A DNA stretch of 64,000 bases from Seminavis robusta (GCA_903772945.1 CAICTM010000234.1:23882-87881); one strand, 5' to 3'. Shown: positions 34,373 to 46,372, counted from the stretch's first letter. Notes: generated by a model not told the origin, from the letters alone. A program made the numbers and translations.

Positions 34373-34576
34373 GGCTTTGTGGAACCCAAGGTGTGTTGTC
34401 GTTGTAGTGGTGTAATGGATGCCAACTAAGTGGAACGATATTGCTGCCGAGTTACCCTGGTATACACGGTGATGGGTGGGCAGAGAGCGGCAGATTCTGA
34501 GCAATGGTTTGGGTATCAAGTTTATTTGTTGGAACAGGTTACCCACAATGGACAGGTACGGGTACAGGAATGCCAA

Positions 34577-35266
34577 CAGGCAGGGAGATTGCTATCGTCG
34601 CTATAGCTTCGGTTCGGGATTGCTTCTACTCTCCTCGATGTCGGGCAGCCACTTCCATCCTTTTTGATAGCTTTCTCATCGTTGACACAGCAACCATGCA
34701 GACCAGCAAGGCTGGTTGACACAGATTTAGGCGACCAACCATTGAACGGAAGGACGGTTTGGCAAAAAAGGCCAAAAGTCTTTGTTGTCCTTTGGAGTTA
34801 TTCCCACTTCTATTTTAGTCGCGCAGCAATCCACGGCGGCTTGGGATGCACCCACACCGCTCCCAAACCACCAGACACCACTGGGCTCCGGTTGACTGTT
34901 GGAAGATCTTGGATGCCATTAGGATAGAGTAATGTTGCGATACTTTGCTACTAGTAGCTAGCTAGTAGCTAGCCATCTTTTATAGCTCTTCATGGACCTG
35001 CCACTCCTGCTCCCGCCCCATGGCATTGTTTCATCATTCAAGCCAGTCACACCATCTGGGTAAATTATGGTGTGGACGGTCCTGGTTGTTTCGTGCTGTC
35101 GTTGGCTACTATCATGACATCGTGGCTGGCTGTGATTTCCATCTTTTATAACTCTGATAGGGTGGTACCGTACTTTTGGGTTACGAACTCTAGCCAGCTT
35201 CCTTACCGTATGTTGTGCACCAGTAAAGTATGTCATACTCGTTCGATACCGGGAAAATCGATGTTA
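34577..35266. other. Intergenic region upstream of the double CDPK
   Basis: No supported gene. Contains CTAGCTAG low-complexity sequence at about 34950-34970 and probably the promoter of the minus-strand kinase gene. Confidence 0.35.
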
Positions 35267-35458
35267 AATTTCGTCTCCCGGAGACGATTTGCTTTTAGGG
35301 GTAAGGGTACCGATGGGGAGTGGAGGTTTGAATTATACCCCGCGCGCATTACTTAGAGGCCTCTGTAGAAGTCTACGTATTCGACTAGTATTGTATTGAC
35401 GGGATACAGTCAACGCATGTACATGCACATGAAAGTCGCCTTGCGTTCTTCACATTTT
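35267..35458 (+). repeat. Dispersed ~192-bp repeat, copy 1
   Basis: Nearly the whole segment recurs in the same orientation at 61609-61802. It opens with a palindrome CGTCTCC-N-GGAGACG and ends GTTCTTCACATTTT. It has no coding capacity and probably derives from a mobile element or structured non-coding family. Confidence 0.8.
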
Positions 35459-35818
35459 TCGCATGAATGAGGATCGGGGCGAAGCAGAGAAAGGGATGAG
35501 CGCGCGGAGCGCGCGAATACTAGGTGTTGGTAATAAAAGATTTATGGAAACGGAGACGAGCCAGGAGGCATATCAATCTTTGTCAATCCCTCGATTTGGA
35601 TCCAGGATACCAGGCTATCGGTGCTGGTATTCATACTGCTGCCTATTACTGGTAACAGTCTGGTACCTGGTAGCTGAATGTCTCCCTATGAGATCAAGAT
35701 CTCCGCTCTAGCTTGAAGAAGCACCCACTAGTTAGCTAGAGTGCCAGGTACTCGCTCTGTCTTCTCACCTCACAGCTCTCCTGTCTGTTGACACGCTGGC
35801 TGTTGCGAATCAATCAGC
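35459..35818. other. Intergenic region before the amidase gene
   Basis: No gene supported; probably holds the promoter and leader of the amidase gene starting at 35819. Confidence 0.35.
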
Positions 35819-37838
35819 ATGGATTCGAAAGTGGCGCCCATTGCCATTTCGGCGTTGCTGTGTGGTATCTTTGCATCGAATGCGGTTCATCACACCCCGG
35901 AACAACTGTTCCAGTTGCTGAATGTCATGGGGCTCATGATTTCGGTGATTCTCTTTGTTGGCAGTGTCACCAGCGACATTGCCCTTCACAAGCATCCAAG
36001 AATGGTCTTGGGCACGAAAGCATACGACCTGCAACCCATCTTCGCTCCTCGTGTGGATGGCATTCTGTTGAAGATCGCTTCGTGGTTGCTGCGAAATAGT
36101 CTCTTTGGTCACTTGGGCAGGCGCTTCTTGGTAAACCTCAATGGACCCGATGAGATGCGTTGCCTGGCCAATCAGGCGCTGAAACAGGGATATCCCATTG
36201 CCTTTCTCCCGCTACGACGAAACTCACCACTCCAAGTCACCGATGAAATGGCCGCTACCGCGACGGAGGCGATTCAAACAGGGATTCCAATATCCTATGA
36301 CACTCAGCAAGTGGTTGGAGTCATGGACTATTATCAGGCATATTCCAAGGGAACTGTCACGCCTTCCGAAATGATGCTGAGAGTCTTTGACGCCATGGAG
36401 AAGTTCCAGTGTATGAACATGTTCATGGAGTTCAGCCGTGAAAAAGTGCTGGAGCAGGCCGAAGACAGTGACGAAAGGTGGAAATCAAAGAAACCGTTGA
36501 GTGTATTTGATGGAGTGCCAGTGGCTGTCAAAGGTATGCGCACACTAGCTGGGCTTGCCTCTGCCCCGTGGCGATGACTGCTCGAATCTGATACCACACT
36601 TTCGACTAATCATTGTTCCGACAGACACTCTGGATGTCAAAGGTTTCGCCACGTTCGAAGGAAAGCCGCGGGTTGCATCAGACTCCGCCTCCAAAGAGGA
36701 CGACATTATGGTCCGCCGCCTCCGCGAAGCAGGGGCGACTATAGTGGCAACTACTGTAATGACAGAGTTTGGACGTTGTCCCTTGGGATACAATTCACAC
36801 TACAAAGGGCCATTCAATCCATACGACGAACGGTGCTACACCGGCGGATCGTCCTCTGGTTCGGTCGTTTCTGTAATGACTGGAGTGGTTCCCATTGCCA
36901 TCAGCTTTGATGATGGCGGATCCATCAGGCTCCCAGCCGCCTTGTCGGGAGCGTTTGGGTTGGCACCCACATATTCGCGGATCCCATGCTCCCACGTCGA
37001 TTCTTTGGTTTCTGGGAACACACATGCTGGCGTCAATACTGCTACAACCACAGACACTGCACTGGCGTATGCTCTTTTGGCACAAAATGAAAGCAAACAC
37101 CACTACGGACAGTGGTACGATGGAGGCAAAGAAGGACCACCACGTCCCCACCTTTGCAACTTTGCGAACATCTCCGACCTTTCGGGAGTACGGATAGGGG
37201 TATTTTGGGATTACTTCAACGATTGCGATGATGAGATAAACCAACGGTGCAAGGAGGCGTTGCAACAGCTAGAAAGCCGTGGCGCACGGATTGTGGAAGT
37301 GACAATACCTCACCTGAATGCCCTTGATTTAGCTCACGGTTTCGTGGTCTCTATGGAACTGTCCTATATCACCGAAAGAGAATACCACACGCGAAGTGAC
37401 TTGGAACCTGCAACTTTGATACAGCTTGCCGTTGCCAACAGCATGTCAGGTGTTGAGTTTCTAGCTGCCAGTCAATTGCGCGGATGGGCCATGGCCTACA
37501 TGGAGAAGCTCTTTGCAGAGGAGATTGACGTATTTGCCACCCCAGGCATTCCAGTGACGGCACCTCCCATTCCAAAAGGGGCGCTTGATTCTGGAGAGTG
37601 CAATTTCCCGCTCATGGGGGAGATCATGAAGTATATGTTCTTGGTAAACCTGACGGGGATCCCTGGTATGATTGTGCCAATCGGGTACGCTGGAAACAGA
37701 ATGCCGACATCACTGCAGCTCATGGCTGATCACTGGAATGACGCGCTACTGCTGCGGCTCGCTCATTGCATAGAAAAGCACATTTTTCGGCGCCAAGATC
37801 CAAAACACTTCGCCAAGATCTCTCTTGCCAAAGGCTGA
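35819..37838 (+). CDS. Amidase-signature family hydrolase (FAAH-like)
   Basis: Two exons, 35819-36533 and 36625-37838, around a 91-nt GTATGC…ACAG intron, give 642 residues. Two hydrophobic segments at the N-terminus (IAISALLCGIFASNAV; VMGLMISVILFVGSV) suggest membrane anchoring, as in fatty-acid amide hydrolases. The amidase catalytic triad is visible: Lys in PVAVKDT, the cis-Ser in FDDGGSIRLPAA, and the nucleophilic Ser within GGSSSGS. The GAFGL and PGIPVTAPPIP blocks follow as in the family. It should hydrolyse a carboxylic amide, possibly a lipid amide given the anchors; the exact substrate is inference. No disruptions seen. Confidence 0.9.
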
Positions 37839-38127
37839 AATTGGGCAATAATAAATCACCGAGACAATGCTACCGAAAAAGCATGGGGATGGGAAGACCC
37901 TTCGAGATTGCTCGAAAGGGAATATGAAAGATTTACGAGAGAGTGGGAATTGTGTCCTCGAATGATTCCATCCTTGTGCATCCCACGATTTGAGCCATCT
38001 CAATCTCCACTTTCTAGTTAATTTCAATTTTTAAAATCAATTAAGCTACGTTTCATCTTTGCTGAAAACCACTGGGAATATCATATGATCTTCCAAAATC
38101 ACTACACGTCCATCGCCCGCAGCCAAT

Positions 38128-38832
38128 TTACAACGTCTTTGGGATCTTCTTGGCATTAGTCAAGCACACCTTGCGACCACCAATGGATGCCTTGGAGCTG
38201 GCAATCTCTCTGGTCACCCAAGCAGCAACATCCGAACGATCAATGCTGATGGAGGGCCCTTTCTTGATACCATCAAACTCAACAATATAGTCCAAGTTGC
38301 CAATAGCCTTGTCATCCGTCAAACTACTGGGACGGACAACAAGAGTGCGCTTCTTCAACCTGTCAAATTCAGCTTCTTGGTTCTCATGATCTGCAAAGAC
38401 GTTGCGCAAATAGTATGAGAGAAGCATACCAAGACCAAACCCAATAATCACATTGGTTTCAGCAACACCATGGCTGCTCATGATGACAGCTTGGACAGTG
38501 GAGAACTCTGACTTCTTCAACACTGAAGCCAAAGCACGACCGGTAGCCTCACGAGTATCCGATTTGGAAACATCATGGCCATTGCCAGTTGCGAGAATTA
38601 CATAGTTGGCCTTGGAGTCACGCAATGAATTTTCCACATCATTGGAATCTCGAGCATTTCCCTTCTGCACTGAAGCTGCAAGGGCTTGATCGGTTGAGTG
38701 AAGCTTGCTGGGTGTGCGAGCCATGATGTGCACCTCTTCAATTCTGGAATTCTTGGCAAGGTGGCGCAACAGTTGCAGACCAAGGGCACCAGTGGCACCA
38801 ATGATGAGGACAGACTTGTTTCCAGTTGTCAT
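38128..38832 (-). CDS. NmrA-like atypical SDR, NAD(P)-binding Rossmann protein (paralogue A)
   Basis: Intact 234-residue single exon from ATG 38832. The N-terminal dinucleotide motif is GATGALG (residues ~10-16), followed by ARTPSKL, NARDSNDVENSL, ILATGNG and VVRPSSLTD, as in NAD(P)-binding proteins of the NmrA/NAD(P)H-binding type. These act as reductases or redox sensors; the substrate is unknown. It is about 40-45% identical by eye to the divergently transcribed neighbour at 39458. The two starts are 625 bp apart and share the intergenic region. Confidence 0.85.
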   Translation of the reverse strand: MTTGNKSVLIIGATGALGLQLLRHLAKNSRIEEVHIMARTPSKLHSTDQALAASVQKGNARDSNDVENSLRDSKANYVILATGNGHDVSKSDTREATGRALASVLKKSEFSTVQAVIMSSHGVAETNVIIGFGLGMLLSYYLRNVFADHENQEAEFDRLKKRTLVVRPSSLTDDKAIGNLDYIVEFDGIKKGPSISIDRSDVAAWVTREIASSKASIGGRKVCLTNAKKIPKTL

Positions 38833-39457
38833 GATGTTTGTTTTGTTTTCTTTTGATTGCTTTTTGATTTGATTCAAAGTTGTTTTGTGAGCTTTTGGAG
38901 CGGTGGGGATGTTGCGACCAGTATTAAAAAAAAAAGGTGGCGATGTTTCCCAAGATCTTTGTGGATTTGGATCCAAGAACAGGAAACAGTTTTAACACCA
39001 CTCGGTGTGAGTCACGGAAGGCGAGGAATTCGCAGGAAGTGGGATGACAGCTACATGTATGCTGATGAGCTCCAGGTCCAGAGCTCTCTTCAAATGGGAC
39101 TAAACCGTGGTGCGTATCTTTGCCCGTGGTCAGTGTTAAATACGGTGGCTTGGCCTACTTTGCACCACCCACCTTTGCTCCTACTAGCTATACATACTGG
39201 CACCGGTAGCAAGAGCCAACTGGTACCATACTAGTTCGACTTCGACCCGCGGCTAGCATGCTCAGGCAATACCTTGCCGTGCAACCTTAAACCAAAAGAA
39301 ATGGATTTCCTCAGAACAACACGAGCAAACGCTCTGCCACTGGACGTGTATTTCGGCTCCGTCTCTCTCTTCTCACAAATCAAAAGCTTCACACAAAGAA
39401 TCACAAGCAACACCAAAATCAGTTCAAGCAGCTTTTTCGATCAAAAACCAAACAAGC
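38833..39457. promoter_or_regulatory. Shared intergenic region of the divergent SDR pair
   Basis: The 625-bp stretch separates two head-to-head paralogous starts and so probably contains both promoters. It holds a CT/A-rich leader next to each start and a poly-A run at about 38926-38936. No specific operator could be identified. Confidence 0.5.
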
Positions 39458-40180
39458 ATGCCCAACATCATTGATACTACCCAGAAATCTGTCCTTGTGA
39501 TTGGAGCCAGTGGAAGGACCGGATCGGAGTGTATCCGTGCTTTCGCAAAGCACCAGAACAAGCCCGAAGTACATGCCTTCTGTCGCAGCCCATCCAAACT
39601 CGCAGAGAGTGACAAGAACCTTTGCACTTCTGTAGTCCAAGGTAATGCCAAGGATGAAGCAGATATCGAGAAGGCACTCCGCCAAACAAAGGCAGACGTT
39701 GTTGTCGTGAGCGTCGGTGGTGGCGACAGCGTAGCCAAGAGCGACATCCGCACCGTGTCAGCAAATGCCGTAAGCAATGCGATGAAGAAGAAGGAATTCC
39801 AGCATGTTCAGGCCATGGTGGTTTCCAGTATCGGGGCTGGAAGCTCCAGCATCATTGTTGGAATGGGCATCGGAATGATGATCTCTTTTCATCTTCGCCA
39901 TGTCCTGAAGGACCATGATGGACAGGAATTGGCCTTCTCTGTCCCCGAGGTCAAGAGCAGGACCTGCGTTGTTCGTCCGACAAGTCTGGTCGACAGCAAG
40001 GCCACTGGAAAACTTGTCTATTTCAATGACAAGGAGAAGGGACCTTCCATTGAAACCGACCGCGCTGACTTGGCCAATTGGGTTACCAACCAGATCTGTG
40101 GAACGGAGTCTTTTGTAGGGAAGACTGTCAACATCACTGGAGTGAAGCAGACAACTCGACGCCGCCACCAATCCACCTAG
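39458..40180 (+). CDS. NmrA-like atypical SDR, NAD(P)-binding Rossmann protein (paralogue B)
   Basis: Intact 240-residue frame from ATG 39458. The nucleotide-binding loop is GASGRTG, then CRSPSKL, NAKDEADIEKAL, VVVVSVGGG and VVRPTSLVD, matching paralogue A block by block. A Gly/Met-rich helix (IIVGMGIGMMISFHL) also corresponds to that protein's IIGFGLGMLLSYYL. The arrangement points to an inverted duplication, with both copies still open. Confidence 0.87.
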   Translation: MPNIIDTTQKSVLVIGASGRTGSECIRAFAKHQNKPEVHAFCRSPSKLAESDKNLCTSVVQGNAKDEADIEKALRQTKADVVVVSVGGGDSVAKSDIRTVSANAVSNAMKKKEFQHVQAMVVSSIGAGSSSIIVGMGIGMMISFHLRHVLKDHDGQELAFSVPEVKSRTCVVRPTSLVDSKATGKLVYFNDKEKGPSIETDRADLANWVTNQICGTESFVGKTVNITGVKQTTRRRHQST

Positions 40181-41002
40181 AACCATGCTGTGGTGACAGT
40201 GAGATTGAACAATCCCGTCGCCGAAGATCCAACATATACTGTAGCTTTGTAGAAAGGTAAAAGATAAGAAATATAGTGTGAAGAGCAATCACCACAATAG
40301 CACCACAAATTCATGCGTTGACTGCCCTCCTGTTGTCAAGAACGGAGTGACGCACGCAGAACAGAAAAATGGATAAGAAGGTCGTTGTAAAGTCAATGGG
40401 GACAGAATCCTTCCATTGTCTGGTTTGCCCCGGCGATACCGGTAGGAAACGATCATGATGTTTGTTTGGTTTTTGAGGTCCAAATCTCGGCCTAGCTAGC
40501 CAGCGGCATATCTTCGAAATGTATTATCGCGATCGAATGATTCGATTCCATCCCATTCTTTGTCGGCTCGGCCGGCCTGGCCTGTCTTGAATGCGGGAAA
40601 AGTACCCAAATCCTTCTGAAAATATAATTTTGACATCTTGCGTTTGTCCGCGAAAGCCAATGCTGATAGGTCAGCAAGCTCGTGTACAATCTGATTCAAG
40701 CCAATGATGGAGTGGGAAGATCTTGGTTGCCTTGGGACCTGCATGTAGCTATCGAGGGCTCGCGGGCTGCCCTTTTCGGTAATCGACCTATCGATTCTGC
40801 AGCCGCATGAGATCTTTGTGTGTGTACCGGTACCAGTCTGAAAGCCTTGTAGATTTGTGAGCTATTTATGTACGTGTGTACCGGTCTGAAAGCCTTGTAG
40901 ATTTAAGAGACAGGTCTCCACCGAGTCTGTAATAGAAGGTACACCGTACACAGTGTACCGTACCATGTACCACTGTATTATCGCACCACACCAAAAGCGA
41001 GA
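40181..41002. other. Intergenic region with a short direct duplication
   Basis: No gene supported. The phrase TGAAAGCCTTGTAGATTT occurs at about 40839 and again at about 40890, in a ~52-bp tandem duplication next to the left end of the TIR element. Confidence 0.45.
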
Positions 41003-42805
41003 GCCCCTGAAACGCACGCGGTTGTATTATACGTATAACATTTTCACTATGTATTCTACAGATCATACGAATTACACATATAACCTTTTTAATATGTATT
41101 AGACAAGTCATACGTACAACACAAGTAATACAAGTGGAAAAATATTATACATATTACATGTATTATGTGTTGTACGTGTTATACGTATAATACATAGTGA
41201 CGAATTTTTGCTAAGTTTTTTTGCCAGGTGTTTTGCTAGGTGTTTGGGAGGCAGAGAGGAAGATGCACTGTTGCAGGCCATAATACCTGGCAGCTTATCA
41301 AGTAAAATGGACTCTTACCTATCTGAACTCTCCCATGTTGCTAGATACAATATCAATGATGAAGAATGGACTCCTGCTTCAATCATTGCGAATGTAGCAA
41401 CCTCACTAACTGATGATACACCAAAGGAGATAAACATTATGGATACTCTGGGGTTCGATAATTATCGAATGGAGAAATCGACGGTGTATCATTGGCTACC
41501 TTCGATGTATCAATCTTGTGATTCGGCGCATATCAAAGAAGTTTTGATGCCATACTTTGTACTTTCTTGCAGACTGCTGGATTCCGTATCAAAACAAGGG
41601 ATTCGATAAGAGGCGGAATCACATTACCATATGTTGTCCAAGGAGTCGTTTTTACAAACAAAGGTCCACAAAAGGAGAGCAACAAAACCACCCAACTCAG
41701 CTTCCTGTTGAGGGGGAGGGTGTCAAATGTTCATTCTCTTTCAATGTTCTATATAGCCAGGAACAAGACGATGTATCTACCCAATTTCCAGACAGGCAAC
41801 AAGCTTCATCGTGGCCATGTACAACTGAAAGAGGCACAAGTGAAAGTGTTAAGTACTCATCTTGGCACAGAAGCCATTACACTAGCGGAACAATGCCTAA
41901 AGAACCACTCTCGCCAAGTGTTGTTAAGACTTTACTTTATGAACGGACAGTGCTCATCTCTAACTTCGAAACAAATCGAATCTCTAAGGAAGAGTCTGCA
42001 TAAGGAGTGGTTTGTCTTTGGTGAAGCCAGACGGTACCATTCTCAAGTATCACGCATCAGCGGGCGACAGCGCAGAAGGCAGAAATATTACGTGTTACAC
42101 GCTAGATACGTATATCACGGGTGATACATATAATACACGTTACATGCATAACACGTGTTACACCATAACACGTGTTACACGCGTAACACGCGTAACACGT
42201 GTTGCGCGCTGAGGTACTTACATGGGTTCAGTACTGGTCCCTACAGAAAGTGGTTGACAATGGTAGAATTCAAGGCCAGGTCTTCCACAGGGTTTGTCAG
42301 GGAGCCTTCAGGAGTATATGGATGCAAAGAGAATGGTCCTGAAGGCTGTACAGGGCCTGAGGAAGAGAGTGGAGGCAGAAAAATGGAGAATGAGTTGAAT
42401 GAAGAGAAATCATTCTATCTTTCCACAGGAACAGTCTTCTTGGCTTCAACAAAGCCATACCACATTGCCTACTTACCCACAATGATGGTGCTATCTTCAA
42501 ATAACAAGAGAAACCTTTGTATCCTTCAAACAAACAAGAGAAGAGAGGTTATTGTCATGGTGGTTCTTTGTGGTGGAGATTGGAGTTGGTTTTGAAGTCA
42601 AGTTGGAGTCAAGTCATTTTGCGAAACTCGAACGGTCACGGTGGCTGGCTGGCGCGCGTGTTATACGTGTTATACGTATTCCACACGTAAGACGTGTTAC
42701 ACCTGTTATACGAGTGTTACACCTGTTATACGAGTGATACAAGTTATACGAGTGATACGAGTGATACGAGTTATACGTGTAACATCGCGTGCGTTTCAGG
42801 GTCTC
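41003..42805. mobile_element. TIR element with palindromic subterminal arrays
   Basis: The left end near 41003-41026 (CGAGAGCCCCTGAAACGCACGCG region) recurs inverted at about 42784-42806, with 22 or more matching bases. Next to the ends and in the middle (about 41030-41190, 42085-42215, 42655-42785) are arrays of short near-palindromes built from TTACACGTGTAA, TTATACGTATAA and relatives. The interior has three decayed plus-strand frames (about 41208-41609, 41567-42124, 42258-42595) with no recognised transposase signature. It is read as a degraded DNA transposon of unassigned superfamily. Confidence 0.55.
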
Positions 42806-42848
42806 TCGACAGGCCTTGGTGAGTAATGGTGAATATCTTACTATTAAT

Positions 42849-44150
42849 TAAGTCAGCGGGAGCTGCGATACCTCGGCAGAAAGACAGATAGAAGAAGGAG
42901 GATCATGTTTCGAGTTGACCCATCTTTCAAGCCAGCCCTGGCGACAACACCCGACTACGTTCGTGTGTTGCCGCCCGTATCATTCATTCCCTCATTGCAA
43001 CCTTCTTTATTAAGCTAGCCCTGGCGACAACACCCGACTACGTCGTGTGTTGCCGCCGCTACTGCTATAATTTACACAGCTGCCATTCCTTATTGAACTC
43101 TAACCTTTACAACTCCTGCTGGCTTATTTGTGCTGATTGCACTAACCTTAAATATTAATGATTTATTCTACCCCTAACTTTTATTGAACCATCAATGTTC
43201 AGTTTTGTTGCTTATGACTATCTCTATCTTATACTTTGGCTTCACGGAATAGGAAATAGGAAATAGGAAATAGGAAATAGGTAAGTCAGCGGGAGCTGCG
43301 ATACCTCGGCAGAAAGACAAGATGAAGAAGGAGGATTATGTTTGAGATTGCACCCATCTTTCAAGCCAGCCCTGCGACAACACCCGACTACTCGTTTGTT
43401 GCCGCCCGGTATCATTCATTCCTCATTGCAACCTCTTTTTATTAAGCTAGCCCTGGGACAACACCCGACTACGTCGTGTGTTGCGCCCGCTACTCTATAT
43501 TTACCAGCTGCCATTCCCTTATTGTAACTCTAACCTTTACAACTCCTGCTGGCTTATTGTTGCTGTTGTGATGATTCACTAACCTTAAATATTAATGATT
43601 TATTCCTACTCCTAACTTGTATTGAACCATCAATGTTCAGTTTGTTGGCTTATGACTATCTCTATCCTTATACTTTGGTTCACCGGAATAGGAAATAGGA
43701 AATAGCATTAAGTCAGCGGGAGCCGATACCTCGCAGAAAGACAATAGAAGAAAGAGGATCATGTTTGAGATTGCACCTTCTTTCAAGGTAGCCCTGGCAA
43801 ACACCGACTTCGTCGTGTGTTGCCGCCCGTATTATTCCTCATTATAACCTTCTTTTTTTATGAACACCCGACTCGCGTGTGTTGCCGCCCACTTTCATTC
43901 CCTCATTGTAACCTTCTGTTTATATTAAGCTAGCATATGTAGCATGGGCCAACCCTAATTTACAGCTATCATTCGATCGTGTAACTCTAAATTTACAACA
44001 CCTGCTAGCTTATTGTGTTTTTGTCCTGAGTGCACTAACTTAAATTACATTGATATATTCCTACCCCTAACTTTTATTGAACCTTCAATTTCCAGTTTTG
44101 CCAGCTTACATTATCTCTATCCTTATACCCTGCTTCACCGGATAGGGATC
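42849..44150. repeat. Three tandem copies of a ~430-bp non-coding repeat
   Basis: Copies begin at 42849, 43282 and 43709, each with TAAGTCAGCGGGAGC. Each unit carries two hairpin-forming segments (GGCGACAACAC … GTGTGTTGCCGCC), a conserved mid block (CTAACCTTTACAACTCCTGC) and, at its end, a (GGAAATA)n heptanucleotide run of two to five units. Copy 3 is the most diverged. There is no coding capacity. Confidence 0.85.
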
Positions 44151-44485
44151 CACAGACACAAAAAAGGGGATCCACAGACAAAAACCAGGGGATCCCACAG
44201 ACAGAATTTTGCCATTAAAGGGGTAGAGACTCAGGCAGTTAAGCCTCGGCGGTGTGGGGGGTTTTTTGTTTTAAAGGGTTGAAGGGGGAAAAACTTTTTT
44301 CTTTTTTTTTTTTTTTTCAAAAAAAGGAGCCCCCCAAGGGGTTTACCTGCCGAAGGTATAAATGGAGATAGAAAATGTTAATAGGAAATAGGAACATAGC
44401 ACTTAAAGGGGTTGAGAACTCAGGCAGTTTACCTGCCGAGGTTAAAGGGGTTGAGAACTCAGGCAGTTACCTGCGGAGGTATGGT
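44151..44485. repeat. Short direct repeats and homopolymer runs
   Basis: GGGGATCCACAGACA-type units repeat three times at about 44146-44203. A ~40-bp unit containing AAAGGGGTTGAGAACTCAGG repeats at about 44403 and 44442, with a diverged copy at 44216. A T-run with few interruptions lies at about 44296-44318. No gene. Confidence 0.6.
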
Positions 44486-44666
44486 CATGGTGAAACCTCC
44501 GAACGATCATCCATAGCTTTCATGCATCCAATCAGTCGAGCATCCCGTCAAAGCCTCACAGGCTCAGAGGAGAGGGGCACCGCCGATCACTCTCCACACT
44601 CCAGCACACTTTTCCGTTACAGTATTTCTCTCTGTGCCGACTACCACCATATCGTGTATTGCCACC

Positions 44667-46372
44667 ATGAAGCCATTTCCGGCAAAGTTCCTTTTGGCTC
44701 TACCTCTCCTTACTAACCCTGTGTATTACGCAGCTGCAAACCAAAATGAGTGCTGCTTGCAGTCAGTAACAGCCTCAGCAGTTTGTGCAGGTGTGGATCC
44801 ATGTGATGCCTATGATCCGTGCAACACCTGCCACAATATGGATGATTACTGTACCCAGTTTGTCGAAATCTACAGACCCCAATACTTTACCATTGGAATG
44901 GCTTGCTACGGTGGAACGTTTGAATGATGTGGAACAAATTGGAGATATGATGATCGCAGCCCTGGCAATATCATTCAAGAGGTTTGTCAAGGAACCAAAG
45001 ACAACCATGTTCACACGTGGTGCGGGGAACAGCCTGTTACCTACGAACCCTTTTCTGAGCATCAGTCTCACTGCTGTGCCCAAGATCCTACTTTTTGGAG
45101 TGATCCAGGACCTTGTTCGTGGGGCATTTCTACGTGCCAGAGTAATGCTCCGGTTGGTTCCTACTGCAATGATTGCCAAGATTTGGATTCCTTCTGCAAC
45201 TACGAAGTTCCGGGTGCAGTTGGCATGTGCAGCGATCAATTCAACTGTTGTGATGCCGCTGGTCAGATTGTGGAGCAGCAAGGGATTATTGCACTGGGAC
45301 GAACAGCTATGGGGATGACCTGACCTACTGCGGACCTGACGGTCCAGTCGCCCCTCCTGATCCACCAGCAACTCAAGAACCACCAGCAACTCAAGAACCA
45401 CCTGCCTGTACAGCTGATATGTTTGCATGTCCAGATGGATCAAGCGTAAGCAGGGTCCCCCCCCTTTGCAACTTTCCGCCTTGCCCATCAGTGGATCCTC
45501 AGATGTTTGGAGACCCCCATTTGAAGTCATGGAATGGCGATTGGTTCTCATATATGGGCGAGTGGTGAGTTAATTAGGATGGTTCGTTTCTCTCATGCCT
45601 ATGTGAACAGGATGAATCTAAATGCACCTCGCCTTCTTGCTGATTTGAATGTCTTCCACACAGTGACCTCCGGCTTGTCCACGCACCCACGTTTGATGGC
45701 AAGCAGGACCTTACAATTCATGTCCGCACTACCATTCGATATGAATACAGTTACATTGAGGCCGCTGCTATCCAGATAGGAAATGACACTCTTGAGGTAG
45801 ACAGCTGGGGAGGCTATGCGCTGAATGATGTTGAAGATGCCATCTTGAACAGTCGAGCCAAGCGTGTTCTCCGGAATGGCAATCTTGTCAGCAACAACTT
45901 GGGAGGATATGACATCTTCCATACACAAATGAGCCAGAAAAAACACGTTTTTGATGTCATTCTTGGACCTGGCGAGAATGTGACCTTTAGCAACATGAAG
46001 GACATGGTCTCTGTCAAGATCAACCACAATGAGCACTTTGTGAATGTAGTTGGTGTGTTGGGCCACTTTGATGGAAGTATGCTGGCCCGAGATGGAGTGA
46101 CTGACTTGCATGATGGTATCAATACCATGGGGCAGGAGTGGCAGGTCCATGACGATGAACCAATGCTGTTTCGAACAGCTCGAGAGCCACAATATCCCAA
46201 CAAGTGCCGACTGCCTGATCTTGGCAAGAAGGAGTCCCGTCGACTTGGCGAGGGCATCGGTGAAGCAGAGGCCAAAGTTGCATGCGCTCATCTGCAGCCC
46301 GATGCCCAAGCATTTGCCAGCTGTGTCTATGATGTGACTGCAACAAATGATCTTGACTATGCCAATAGTTGA
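44667..46372 (+). CDS. Secreted Cys-rich protein with C-terminal vWF type D-like domain; TGA and frameshift
   Basis: ATG 44667 opens a signal peptide (FLLALPLLTNPVYYA) and a Cys-rich region. At 44925-44927 an in-frame TGA replaces the residue before CGTNWRYDD; the same frame then stays open and Cys-rich (WCGEQP, HCCAQDP, CSWGISTC) to about 45320. A one-base shift near 45290 is needed to enter SYGDDLTYCGPDG and the PPATQE repeat linker. A 99-nt intron (45565-45663) then leads into the last exon. The C-terminal ~270 residues start FGDPHLKSWNGDWFSYMGEC, the hallmark of a von Willebrand factor D domain, and end at 46372. It is probably extracellular or cell-wall associated. The two lesions suggest a pseudogene, but the D domain is fully open. 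Confidence 0.6.

Noticed and set aside
42849-44150. Bacterial-type attachment site or origin in the tandem repeats
   Set aside because: No associated integrase or replication gene, and the context is eukaryotic nuclear; repeat or RNA interpretations fit better.
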